DNA from: Bacteroidales bacterium
GTDB lineage: Bacteria > Bacteroidota > Bacteroidia > Bacteroidales > NBLH01
Length of the DNA: 32,127 bases
Direction: 5' to 3'
Assembly: GCA_016937695.1 (NCBI GenBank)
Contig: JAFGWC010000109.1
Span: 1-32,127 of the forward strand
Below, in pieces: positions 9,620 to 18,776 of this stretch. Under the pieces are notes generated by a model. It saw nothing but the letters and a program-made list of their open reading frames with translations. It had not been told where the DNA came from and did not search any database. The position numbers and the translations under genes were made by a program. Positions within the stretch are counted from its first letter, which is position 1. Each line of letters opens with the position of its first letter.

Positions 9620-10165
9620 TTACCACTTGTAAATCCAGAAAGTTAAGTCGTTATGTTCTTTTCTTAATTTTTCAATTGCTCTTTTTGCGTTTGGTTTTTC
9701 AACAAACGAAGTAATTGCTACTCTATTATAATCGTTTACTTTTGGTAAAATAAGCGGATAATATCCTTTTTGCTTAAAATAAGTTGATAAGTTTTGGGCA
9801 TTACTGAATTTTTTAAAACTTCCAACAACAACATAATATCTGGTTTCGTGAACTTTTGGTGCTTCTTTTACAACAGGTTTCACTTCTTTTTTAATTTCTT
9901 TTGGCTGTTCTTTTTCGCTAACCAACTCTTCTTTAGAATTTTCGTTGTAATTCATTGTTTCAACGGTGCTGCTATCTACAGGGTTTATTTCCTCACCAAC
10001 TCCGTCAGATACAAATTCTTCGTAATCAGGATAATTGGTTGTATCTTGTGTTTCATCAACAAATTCTTTGTCGTCGTTAATTTTTTCTCTTGTTTCTTCT
10101 TTTGCACCACATGAACTAAGGATAAGTGCAGCTATAAATGTTAAACTTAAAATGATGTTTTTCAT
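9620..10165 (-). CDS. SPOR-domain lipoprotein
   Basis: This 181-residue protein has a lipoprotein signal peptide with lipobox LSSC and lipidation at Cys19. An acidic, disordered linker (about 20-100) rich in Glu, Asp and Lys follows. A SPOR domain covers about 104-181: RYYVVVGSFKKFSNAQNL, YYPLILP, YNRVAITSF and a final FWIYKW. SPOR domains bind denuded septal peptidoglycan, so a role at the division site or in the periplasm attached to a membrane is expected. The 7-of-8 -7-box match on the minus strand at 10189-10196 (TTTATTTG) could be its promoter. The 119-base gap to the DUF2723 gene leaves co-transcription open. Confidence 0.9.
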   Translation of the reverse strand: MKNIILSLTFIAALILSSCGAKEETREKINDDKEFVDETQDTTNYPDYEEFVSDGVGEEINPVDSSTVETMNYNENSKEELVSEKEQPKEIKKEVKPVVKEAPKVHETRYYVVVGSFKKFSNAQNLSTYFKQKGYYPLILPKVNDYNRVAITSFVEKPNAKRAIEKLRKEHNDLTFWIYKW

Positions 10166-10284
10166 GTCATAAAATTTTAATATTAGTACAAATAAAGTTT
10201 TTTTTTAATAAACATAAAGCAAATGTATATAATTATTTATTAATTACAATAATAGTTTACATTTTTTTTAGATTTGTTTCTTTT

Positions 10285-13200
10285 TTACTGATATTTTATT
10301 AAAGTTTCTTCAAATTTAGAGTTAATTTCTTTAAATAATTCATCTTGTTTAAACACAGCCAAAATTCTCAATATTTCTTGAGCCATAGCCAATGTTCTTT
10401 CCTTTTCCGAACCCATTTTAGAAACAAATTTAACAGGTAAAGACAAATAATAATTTAAATTCTGGTTTACATTATCAGATAAAATTCGAATTATATCGGT
10501 AGCTTTTTCATTAGCACCTGCTTTAAAATACGATTCGGCAATTAAAAGATTATAATAATTGTAAGAAACTAATTCATTTGGCATTAACTCTGTTGTTTTA
10601 TCTAAAACAGTAATTGCAGAATCAATTTTTCCTTCATCAATTAAAGCGTTTGCAAGCCTCGAAAAATTATTTTTTAAATTCATCAGCATTCTGCTGTTAT
10701 TTTCATCAAGATATACTTTTGGATTATTAATTCCGCCCCATTTAAATTTATTCATTAAATTATCGTAAAGCACATCAGTATTTATACTTCCAAACTGATA
10801 TCCGCCTTCAACATGACTTTTTATCGGCACAAATTTATAAGCCATTCCATCCAATCTAAAATAATCCTGAAGATTATAATATCCTTCTAAACCAACTGTA
10901 ATTGCGAAATATATTGGTCGTTCCCAATTATTATTAGCTAATAAATCTAAAACCATTAAGTGATTTTTTCTGAAATAATCTTGCGGAATATCCCAAGTTA
11001 TTTCAGACACCATTTTATCAGCTTCTTTTTCTGAAATTATTCCTTTTTTTAAAACTAATGCAGAATCTACAGTAATTTTTATTTTATTTGATGGGAAAAA
11101 ATCATTATTTCCTAATCTTGCATCTTTTGTTCTAGAATCGTCACTACCAACAAATTGAACCAACTCTTTTAATTCTATTCTCTTATTTAAAATATCTTGT
11201 ACATAAACAACATCTCTTTTTCCTGGCATAAATTGCTCATATTTATATGAAAACGGAACAGGTAAACCGTTGTAGGCTTTTTTCAATTGCTGAGAAATAT
11301 ACCAATCTGTACTTAAATAGCTCAAATTTATAACTCTAACGTCTGTTCTAATACCTTCAACTTCTTGTGCATACCAAAGTGGAAAAGTATCGTTATCGCC
11401 ATTTGTAAACAGTATTGCATTTTGAGCGCAGGAATTTAAATAGTTTTTTGCAAAATCTCTTGCTGTATATCTTCCGCTTCTATTATGATCATCATAATTT
11501 TCGAAAGCCATAATAGTTGGCACTAAAGCAATTGCTATAATAACAGAAACAATTGATGATAAAATTTTAGGACTGAATTTATTAAACAATTCATAAATCA
11601 TAAATACACCTAAACCAATCCAAATAGAAAAAGCATAAAAAGAACCTGCATATGCATAATCTCTTTCGCGTGGCTGAAAAGGCGGTTGATTAAGGTAAAC
11701 AACAATTGCTAAGCCTGTAAAAATAAAAAACAAAAAAACAACCCAAAAGAAGTTTTTACTTGTAAGATTTGTATTTAGCAAATAAACAATGCCAAAAATA
11801 CCTAACAAAAGCGGCAAAAAATAATATTTATTTCTGCCTTTATTCTTTTTCATTTCATCAGTTAATTTATCTTGTGGTCCTAATCGCCATTCATCAATAA
11901 AAGTGATTCCGCTAAGCCAATTTCCTTCAATAAAATTTTCATTTCCAATAACATTCCCACTTTCGCCTTGTATATCGTTTTGTCGTCCAACAAAATTCCA
12001 CATAAAATACCGTAAATACATATAGTTTACTTGATATTTAAAGAAAAAAGACAGATTTTGTGCAAATGAAGGTTTTTTTTCCTGATTTTTTAAGCTAGCC
12101 CATTTCATATAACCTAATTTATGATTTGGCGAATCGGAATCGGAATACATTCTTGGAAAAAATGTCATAAAAGAAGAATCAAATTCTCTTAACACAGTTC
12201 TGTCTGCAACAATATACTTTCCGTCTTTTTTAATATATGTTGCTGCACCTTGTCCGTATTCGATAACATCAGCATTAAAATATTGACCGAAAAGTAATGG
12301 TCTGTCGCCGTATTGTTCTCTGTTTAAGTACGATAGCATACTAAACAAATTGTCTGGCTTATTCTGATTCATTGGTGTATCTGCATTTGAACGAATTATT
12401 ATCAATGCAAATGATGAATATCCGATTAAAATTACAGTTATCATTGTAAAAATAGTATTTAACAATACTTTCTTTTTCACGTATGTGTAATAAACTGCAA
12501 ATACAATTAATCCGATAAGTAAAATAAAGTAAAAAATTGCACCAAAATTATATGGTAATCCAAATGAATTTGTGAATAGCAACTCAAATTTTGCAGCAAA
12601 ATTAACAACTCCGGGAATTATTACATACATAATAGAAGCCAAAGAAATTAATGAAATTAAAGAAGCATAAATAATTCCTTTTTTAGATATTTGATATTTT
12701 CTAAAATAATATACAAAAATAATTGCAGGAATAGCAAGTAAATTAAGTAGATGCACGCCAATAGATAAACCCATCATATATGCAATAAAAATTAGCCAAC
12801 GATTTGCATATTTCTGATTATCAATATTTTCCCATTTAAGAACAGCCCAAAAAACGATAGCCGTAAATAATGAAGACATCGCATAAACTTCGCCTTCAAC
12901 AGCCGAAAACCAAAAAGTATCGGAAAAAGTATATGCAAGCGAGCCAACAATTGCGCTTCCAACAATAACAATTACTTTATCGAGCTTTAAATATTCGTTT
13001 TCGCCAACAATACGTTTTGCAATATGGCTGATTGTCCAAAAAAGGAATAAAATTGTAAACGCACTTGCAACAGCAGAAACTGAATTTATCATTCTTGCAA
13101 CTTGAGTTACATCGTTTGTAAAAACAGAGAAAAAACGTGCAAGCAGCATAAAAAATGGAGCTCCCGGCGGATGTCCAACTTCTAATTTAAATGAACTTGT

Positions 13201-13344
13201 AATAAACTCGCCACAATCCCAAAAACTTACAGTTGGTTCAATTGTAAGTAAATATGTTATTGCAGCAATTAAAAAAACTAACCAGCCGCTTATACGATTA
13301 ATCAGTTTAAAACTTTTTTCCTTAATAATATTGTATTCAGTCAT
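10285..13344 (-). CDS. DUF2723 multi-spanning protein, probable glycosyltransferase (GT117-like)
   Basis: This 1019-residue membrane protein belongs to the DUF2723 family, which is widespread in Bacteroidota and related to the eukaryotic TMEM260 O-mannosyltransferase. After the first helix it carries the family hallmark TVSFWDCGEF (about 40-50), followed by GHPPGAPFFMLLARFF. The Asp and Glu of WDCGEF are the expected catalytic or metal-site acids of GT-C enzymes. About a dozen transmembrane helices extend to residue 620. A large soluble part follows (about 625-1019), and its end (about 895-1019) looks like TPR helices. Likely role: transfer of a sugar from a lipid carrier to a surface protein or glycan. 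This is known for relatives and inferred here. The neighbouring GT4 gene fits a glycan-building role. Confidence 0.92.
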   Translation of the reverse strand: MTEYNIIKEKSFKLINRISGWLVFLIAAITYLLTIEPTVSFWDCGEFITSSFKLEVGHPPGAPFFMLLARFFSVFTNDVTQVARMINSVSAVASAFTILFLFWTISHIAKRIVGENEYLKLDKVIVIVGSAIVGSLAYTFSDTFWFSAVEGEVYAMSSLFTAIVFWAVLKWENIDNQKYANRWLIFIAYMMGLSIGVHLLNLLAIPAIIFVYYFRKYQISKKGIIYASLISLISLASIMYVIIPGVVNFAAKFELLFTNSFGLPYNFGAIFYFILLIGLIVFAVYYTYVKKKVLLNTIFTMITVILIGYSSFALIIIRSNADTPMNQNKPDNLFSMLSYLNREQYGDRPLLFGQYFNADVIEYGQGAATYIKKDGKYIVADRTVLREFDSSFMTFFPRMYSDSDSPNHKLGYMKWASLKNQEKKPSFAQNLSFFFKYQVNYMYLRYFMWNFVGRQNDIQGESGNVIGNENFIEGNWLSGITFIDEWRLGPQDKLTDEMKKNKGRNKYYFLPLLLGIFGIVYLLNTNLTSKNFFWVVFLFFIFTGLAIVVYLNQPPFQPRERDYAYAGSFYAFSIWIGLGVFMIYELFNKFSPKILSSIVSVIIAIALVPTIMAFENYDDHNRSGRYTARDFAKNYLNSCAQNAILFTNGDNDTFPLWYAQEVEGIRTDVRVINLSYLSTDWYISQQLKKAYNGLPVPFSYKYEQFMPGKRDVVYVQDILNKRIELKELVQFVGSDDSRTKDARLGNNDFFPSNKIKITVDSALVLKKGIISEKEADKMVSEITWDIPQDYFRKNHLMVLDLLANNNWERPIYFAITVGLEGYYNLQDYFRLDGMAYKFVPIKSHVEGGYQFGSINTDVLYDNLMNKFKWGGINNPKVYLDENNSRMLMNLKNNFSRLANALIDEGKIDSAITVLDKTTELMPNELVSYNYYNLLIAESYFKAGANEKATDIIRILSDNVNQNLNYYLSLPVKFVSKMGSEKERTLAMAQEILRILAVFKQDELFKEINSKFEETLIKYQ

Positions 13345-13434
13345 TATTTTATGTTTTTAGCTTTTTAACAAGCGAAAATAAGAAATTTTATCTAAATGCC
13401 TAAAACTTGTATATGAAGAAAAAATCAAATGGAT

Positions 13435-14559
13435 TTATTTTTGTGATATTTCTTTATAGATTCTTAAAATATTTTTTGCTATAGCATTTGGGCTTAAATT
13501 TTTTTCAAAATATTTTAATACTTTTTTTGATTCTTGTTCGATATTTTTTTCTATGTTTTGTTCTAAAGCTGAAATTAATTCAGTGGATTTTCCGGCTGTC
13601 CACAAAGAGCCAATTTGTCCATTTCGTGTTAAAAGATTAAAAGAAGGAATATTTGTTAATATTGGAATACATCCGCAAGACATTGCTTCTATTGCAGCGT
13701 AACCGGAACCTTCTCTATAGCTTCCGGAAATATAAAAATCAGCACTATTGTAATACATTTCTAAATCGTAATGACTTTTTGCTCCTAATAAAATTACATT
13801 TTCAGATAAAATTATGCTTTTATTAATAATAGCTTTTACTTTTTCTTCATCCTGATTTAATCTGTAAATCATATAAAGTTTAGCATTTGGATGTTTTCTA
13901 AAAAAAACTTTAAAAGCCTCTAATACAGATATATATCCTTTTGCTTTTATTAAATTTCCAACCCAAATAAAAATAGGATTTCCTTCTAATTTAGTTTCAT
14001 TTCTGGCAATGTTTCTCTCATGGTAAACAAATGTAGATGAGCTTTCTAAAACATAATCTATTTGCTTTAATTTGATGATATTTTTTTTTATCCATTTAGT
14101 TTCTTGACCTTTTGCGCTAAAAAGAAATTTATCAATTTTAGATAAAGCTATTTTTTGTAAAATAGGAAATTTTGAATTTGCATTTTCGCTGTGATAAATA
14201 ACAAAAATTTTCGAGTCAAATTTTCTTCTGCTAAAGAAATAGTGTTTTAAATAATCATTAATATTATCTAAGATATAAATATCTGCTTTATTGTATTTTT
14301 TTATACTTCTGTAAAAAGAAAAAGGAATACGGTAAAACTTTAATATTGGTGACAAAGTATCTTTATATAAATAGCAATTAACTCCTTTATTCTCAATATG
14401 TTCTGTGTTTTTAAATCTACTTATGAATGACACTTCAAAACCAGATTCTGATAATGCTTTTATCCAAATTTTATATGTAAACCATTTTTTCAATAAAGAA
14501 TCAACATCTTCAAAATCAGGCTTATAATGATTGCTAATTATTGCTACTTTTAACTTCAA
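13435..14559 (-). CDS. GT4-family glycosyltransferase
   Basis: This 374-residue protein has the two-domain GT-B layout. The N-terminal Rossmann strand is KLKVAIISNHYKP. The C-terminal donor domain starts near PIFIWVGNLIKAKGYISVLEAF and includes GSYREGSGYAAIEAMSCGCIPIL, the nucleotide-sugar-binding E-x7-E region. The start is a TTG at 14559: no ATG precedes it in frame close by, and the first strand begins right there. No Shine-Dalgarno site is visible, which is normal in this phylum. It lies 90 bases upstream of the DUF2723 gene on the same strand and 20 bases from the divergent GT4 gene. It probably adds one sugar to a surface glycan or glycolipid; donor and acceptor cannot be told. Confidence 0.9.
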   Translation of the reverse strand: MKLKVAIISNHYKPDFEDVDSLLKKWFTYKIWIKALSESGFEVSFISRFKNTEHIENKGVNCYLYKDTLSPILKFYRIPFSFYRSIKKYNKADIYILDNINDYLKHYFFSRRKFDSKIFVIYHSENANSKFPILQKIALSKIDKFLFSAKGQETKWIKKNIIKLKQIDYVLESSSTFVYHERNIARNETKLEGNPIFIWVGNLIKAKGYISVLEAFKVFFRKHPNAKLYMIYRLNQDEEKVKAIINKSIILSENVILLGAKSHYDLEMYYNSADFYISGSYREGSGYAAIEAMSCGCIPILTNIPSFNLLTRNGQIGSLWTAGKSTELISALEQNIEKNIEQESKKVLKYFEKNLSPNAIAKNILRIYKEISQK

Positions 14560-14579
14560 AATTTGTAATATTGTATGAT

Positions 14580-15740
14580 ATGAAAAAAACTAAAATTTGT
14601 ATAATTATTCGTGGCGGAATTGGCGTTGGATATAAAAACAATGGAGTTCCTGTTTTAACAAAATTTATCGAAAATATATCGGAAAATTTTGATTTAACTG
14701 TTTTTCTTATGATAAAGCCAAACGACGATTTTATTACAAATAAATACAAGATTAAGTTTTTAAACGAAACAAAAAAAAGAAAGATATATTTTACTAAAAT
14801 ACAGTTTTTAAATTTAATTCGTAAGGAACATAAAAAAGAAAAGTTTGATTTGATTCATGCATTTTGGGGACATCCGGCAGGAACTTTTGCTGTTGTTTTA
14901 AAATTTTTATTGAAACTTCCTATAATAATAAGTTTGCAAGGCGGCGATTCTGTTTATATTCCTGATATTAATTACGGATTATTCAAAAATAAATTAAGAA
15001 CAAAATTTCATCATTATATTTATTCAAAAGCTGATATTCTTAATGTTTTAACTAAATATCAGCAAACAAAATTGAAAAGCTTTGGATATTTAAAAAACAA
15101 CATGAAAATCACAATGTATGGCTCTGATAATCAATTGTTTGTTTTCAAAAATAAAAAGTTTGAAAAGCCTTATAAATTTATTGCAGTTGCAGATTTAAAT
15201 AGAGTTAAAGATTACAAAACTTTGTTAAAAGCTTTTAATGAAATTAAAAACCGAACAGATGCAAATTTAACAATACTTGGGATTGATGTTTTAAATGGAG
15301 AAATTCAAAATTTCTCAAAAGAATTAGATTTAAATAATTCAGTTAATTTTGAAGGAATTGTTGAATATAAAAACGTTAATCTCTATTTTCAAAAAGCTGA
15401 TTTTTTATTGCATACATCAGTTTATGATGCTCAGGCTGTTGTTATTTCTGAAGCTCACGCAACAGGAACTGTTGTTTGCGGAACACGTGTTGGTTTAATT
15501 GCCGATTTAGAAAATTATTCAACAATTGCTGCGGATGTTGGTGATTATAAGCAAATTGCAGAAAATGCATTAAGCTTAATTAATAATCCTGAAAAATATT
15601 ACGAATTGCAAAATAATGGTTTGGAATGGTCTAAAAAGTTCGATTTTAACTGGACAATTAAACAATTTGAATCTTATTACAATAAATTAATTTCTGAAGC
15701 TAAAAATAATACCGAACTGTTATCATGTAACAGAGATTAA
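14580..15740 (+). CDS. GT4-family glycosyltransferase
   Basis: This 386-residue GT-B enzyme starts at the ATG at 14580 (MKKTKICIIIRGG); the longer frame from 14541 would overlap the divergent gene. Visible elements are the glycine-rich acceptor-domain start GGIGVGYKNNGVPVL, a mid-protein LQGGDS, the donor-domain start FIAVADLNRVKDYKTLLKAF, FEGIVEYKNVNLYF, and VYDAQAVVISEAHATG, which replaces the usual E-G-x-x-x-x-E block with a D and keeps the second Glu. It is the only plus-strand gene between 9,620 and 26,239 and converges on the minus-strand operon with 18 bases between stop codons. Likely role: sugar transfer in the same surface-glycan context. Confidence 0.9.
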   Translation: MKKTKICIIIRGGIGVGYKNNGVPVLTKFIENISENFDLTVFLMIKPNDDFITNKYKIKFLNETKKRKIYFTKIQFLNLIRKEHKKEKFDLIHAFWGHPAGTFAVVLKFLLKLPIIISLQGGDSVYIPDINYGLFKNKLRTKFHHYIYSKADILNVLTKYQQTKLKSFGYLKNNMKITMYGSDNQLFVFKNKKFEKPYKFIAVADLNRVKDYKTLLKAFNEIKNRTDANLTILGIDVLNGEIQNFSKELDLNNSVNFEGIVEYKNVNLYFQKADFLLHTSVYDAQAVVISEAHATGTVVCGTRVGLIADLENYSTIAADVGDYKQIAENALSLINNPEKYYELQNNGLEWSKKFDFNWTIKQFESYYNKLISEAKNNTELLSCNRD

Positions 15741-15758
15741 AATATCTTAACATGCTAA

Positions 15759-16583
15759 TCATTCGGCATTATACTGATATTTTTTTGCAAAATTTGATAG
15801 CGGTTTAGTATAAATAACAAGCCAAGGAAAAGGCGAATTTTTGCATATAACTTTTTTTAGAATTCTATTATTTATCGGCTTATATAAATACTTGCTATTG
15901 AATATTGATAAGTCATTAAATGTAAGGTGATTATAATAATCTAACATTTCTGAAAATCCAATTGATTTATAATAATCTTCGCTTCTTTTTTGTGCATTTT
16001 GCTTTTCATTTTCGGCATAAAATTTTGTGTCGATTATATGTATTTCTGCATTTAATACCGATATTTTTTTTAATTGTGCAAATAGCTTTTCAATATTAGT
16101 AAAATATTGCAAAGAAGCATTGAAAACTATAATATCAAAAACATTTTCATTAAAGATGTCATCAAAAATATCAGCATAAATAAAAGCCAGATTTTCTTTT
16201 TTAAAAACTCTTGCAGCTTGTTCCAACTCGATTTTATTAACATCTAATCCAACAACAAAACTTTCTTTTATTTCGGATAATTTATTTAAAAACCAGCCAT
16301 TTCCGCAACCAATTTCCAATATTTTTAAGTTTGAATTCTTTTTTTTTAGATATCTTAAAAATCTGTTTGTTGATTTTTTCCTAATTTTCCATTCTTTACT
16401 GTAAATATGATTTTTTCCAGTTTCGGGAAGAATTTTTACTTCATCATCATTTAAAATTCTTTTTTCGCTTTTGCGCAGATTAATGTAATTTTCTTCAAAA
16501 TCATTAAATTTATGAGTTTCTGAAAGATATATTACTTGATTATCCGAATAGAAATTTGGATTTTTTATAATATTATTTATCAT
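15759..16583 (-). CDS. class I SAM-dependent methyltransferase (last gene of the operon)
   Basis: This 274-residue protein has the Rossmann methyltransferase core: motif I ILEIGCGNG (88-96), an acidic end of strand 2 (VVGLDVN), YADIF as motif II, and FDIIVFNASLQYF as motif III/IV. The N-terminal 85 residues are basic and polar and may determine the substrate. Its ATG overlaps the stop of the preceding methyltransferase gene by 11 bases, which implies translational coupling. The substrate is unknown; small-molecule or sugar O-methylation is the most common role of such enzymes in biosynthetic clusters. It ends in TGA, one of the few UGA stops here. Confidence 0.9.
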   Translation of the reverse strand: MINNIIKNPNFYSDNQVIYLSETHKFNDFEENYINLRKSEKRILNDDEVKILPETGKNHIYSKEWKIRKKSTNRFLRYLKKKNSNLKILEIGCGNGWFLNKLSEIKESFVVGLDVNKIELEQAARVFKKENLAFIYADIFDDIFNENVFDIIVFNASLQYFTNIEKLFAQLKKISVLNAEIHIIDTKFYAENEKQNAQKRSEDYYKSIGFSEMLDYYNHLTFNDLSIFNSKYLYKPINNRILKKVICKNSPFPWLVIYTKPLSNFAKKYQYNAE

Positions 16584-17247
16584 GATTTTTTTCTATTTTA
16601 TAAATAATAAAATTTTCGGAGAATTGTTTTTCTTCATGTATATTGCTTATTATTAACTTATTACAATATGCAGTTTCATTGATTTTTTTAATATTGGCAT
16701 TTTCCGATAAAATCATTAAAACATTAGTTTTTGAAATATTTATTTGCCATAATTGTTGAAATAGTTTTTGAAAATATTCAAAATTTTCGCCACAAAACCA
16801 TGCTTGTTCCGATACATTTTCCGGATTTTTATTAAAAAATGGCGGATTTATATAAATGTAATCAAAATCTATTTTTGGAATATTTTTAAACAAATCAGAC
16901 AAGAAACATTGAATTTGCAAATTATATTTATTTTTAGTTTCGATTAAGCCTTTAATTGCATTTTCATTAATATCAGAAGCATAAACTTTTGCATTTTTTT
17001 TTGCTGCCATCAAAGAAACAATTCCGCTGCCACAACCTAATTCAAGAAATGTTTTGTTTTCAATATCAATTTTCTCAATATATTTTAAAAATATTTTTGT
17101 TGCAAAAGTCCATTTCGGTGAAAAAACACTTGGATTAATTACAATTTTTAAATTTTTGTAACGATATATATGCTTTCTGCCACTTTTATATTTATATAAT
17201 TTTTGCCAAAAAGGCGCTAATATCTTCTTTATCAAATTATTCAGCAT
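16573..17247 (-). CDS. SAM-dependent methyltransferase with NPPF motif
   Basis: This 224-residue methyltransferase shows motif I FLELGCGSG (67-75), an acidic strand-2 end (YASDIN, about 89-94) and N134-P-P-F137. An (N/D)PP(Y/F) motif is typical of enzymes that methylate planar nitrogens, such as PrmC/HemK or RsmC, and VNPSVFSPKW before motif I also recalls that group. In this operon a small-molecule or protein N-methylation role is possible. A stray rRNA or release-factor enzyme is less likely, because it overlaps both neighbours by 11 bases and so belongs to the unit. Confidence 0.88.
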   Translation of the reverse strand: MLNNLIKKILAPFWQKLYKYKSGRKHIYRYKNLKIVINPSVFSPKWTFATKIFLKYIEKIDIENKTFLELGCGSGIVSLMAAKKNAKVYASDINENAIKGLIETKNKYNLQIQCFLSDLFKNIPKIDFDYIYINPPFFNKNPENVSEQAWFCGENFEYFQKLFQQLWQINISKTNVLMILSENANIKKINETAYCNKLIISNIHEEKQFSENFIIYKIEKNHDK

Positions 17248-18766
17248 AAAATCCTTCTGTTTCGGGTTTTCTATATTTCCAGATTTTTTGTAAAAATCTA
17301 AGCTCGTAAGGAAATGAATAAAAATTTAAAGCATATCTGCAAAATGCAAATAATTGAAATATAAATTTTTTAAATCCTTTAATTTTAAAATCAGAAATGC
17401 TTGGATATCTGGCATTTAAAACAGTTTCAAAATTTTTAACTCTGTTTATCATTTTTGAATTTAGCCACGGCGTAAGCGGATTTTTTCTTAAATCAAAATT
17501 TTCCCAAGCCGGATTTAGCCAATCTTCAATGTTCGACGGAAATTTAAATCCCGATTTTATTAATTCGTCAGAAAGCTCGTTTTCAGTTGTAGGAATAGGA
17601 CTATAAATATAAATTATTATTTCGGCCGATTTATTTATTTTTTTTATTTGCTTAATAAATTTGATGTCGGAGTTTATTTGTTTCCAAACATTTTTTTCAT
17701 CATTATCAGGCATTCCAAGTACAAATGATAATTCCGGAATTATTCCGGCATTTTTCGCTTTTACAACAAATTCTTTTATCGAATTTCCTGATACAGTTCC
17801 GCCTTTGTTAATCTTTTTAAGCATTTCATCGTCGCCGGTTTCTGCTCCCCAAAAAATCATTTTACAACCGGATTTGCTTAATAAATTTAACTCTTGTTCC
17901 GAATAATTATTTAATGTATCAATTCTTCCTTCTGCCCACCACGTAAAATTCTCATTTTCAATTAGTTTGCAAAATTCAAGAACTCGTTTTTTCGATGTAA
18001 AAAAATTATTATCTGTAAATTCTATTGAATCTATTCCGTAAATATTTTTAAACTCTATTATTTGATGGTGCATTTTTTTTGCTGATTTTGCTATCCAATT
18101 TCCTTTAAAAATAGGAACAACAGCACAAAACGAACAAAAAAACGGACATCCAAAACTTGAATGATAACTAAAAGTTCGTTTTCCTAAAAAAGTTTTTGAA
18201 ATGTAATTATTAATCGGATAAAAAGTATTTAAATGCTGATAAGGATATTCAGAAAGTTTATCTAAATCGAAATTAATATTGGTTTTATTTGTGATAATTT
18301 TTGATTCTTGTTTAAAAATCAGATTTTCAATATTCTCTAAATCTTTATAATTATCTGTTTTTAAGGCTTTTATTAATTCAGGAAAAGCAATATCACCTTG
18401 TCCGGAAATTATAAAATCTACAAAATCGGAATTTATAACTGTATTTGCATGAATTGAAGGAAAATATCCGCCTCAAATTGTTATTAAATCAGGAAATTTT
18501 TGCTTTACAATTTTTGTAAACGGAATTGCTTGTTTTGTTTGCGGACCAGGCATTACTGTAACTGCCAAAAAACTATATTTGCCTGATTCTAAATACTTTA
18601 TAATCACATTTAGTGGATTTTTTTCAATATTTCCATCAACAAAAACATAATTAAAAACGCTGTGTATTGAAGCTGCAATTTGTAAAATTGAATTTGGCAA
18701 TCGGTGTTTTGAATTAGCACTTTTTGGATTAACAAAAATTATTCCGCCTTTTACTTTATCTGTCAT
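17237..18766 (-). pseudogene. B12-binding-type radical SAM protein interrupted by an in-frame TGA
   Basis: The frame runs 510 codons from the ATG at 18766 to the TAA at 17237, broken only by TGA at 18475-18473 (codon 98). Translation resumes without a frame change. The codon lies between FPDLITI and GGYFPSIH, where related proteins often have a hydrophobic or Trp residue before the conserved GG, so TGG to TGA is the simplest origin. Downstream come the rest of the N-terminal B12-binding-like domain (FIISGQGD), then the radical SAM cluster motif C207-P-F-F-C211-S-F-C214, and WGAETGDDEML in the TIM barrel. The family uses a 4Fe-4S cluster and SAM for C-methylation, oxidation or ring chemistry. 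The 97-residue and 278-residue pieces are unlikely to work separately. The gene lies 10 bases after the sulfotransferase and overlaps the next methyltransferase by 11. Confidence 0.85.
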
Positions 18767-18776
18767 AAATTTATTT

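Noticed and set aside
9794-10114. Phe-rich 106-codon plus-strand ORF
   Set aside because: It is the antisense of the acidic, Lys-rich SPOR lipoprotein gene; its composition is what such antisense gives.
16573-17247. PrmC, release-factor glutamine methyltransferase
   Set aside because: The NPPF motif is shared, but the N-terminal PrmC domain is absent and the gene overlaps two biosynthetic genes, so the housekeeping role is not supported.
18473-18475. TGA read as tryptophan or selenocysteine
   Set aside because: Two operon genes end properly at TGA (15759 and 25346), Trp is written TGG throughout, and the site is not a catalytic position. I see no convincing selenocysteine insertion hairpin after it. 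A nonsense mutation or error is simpler.
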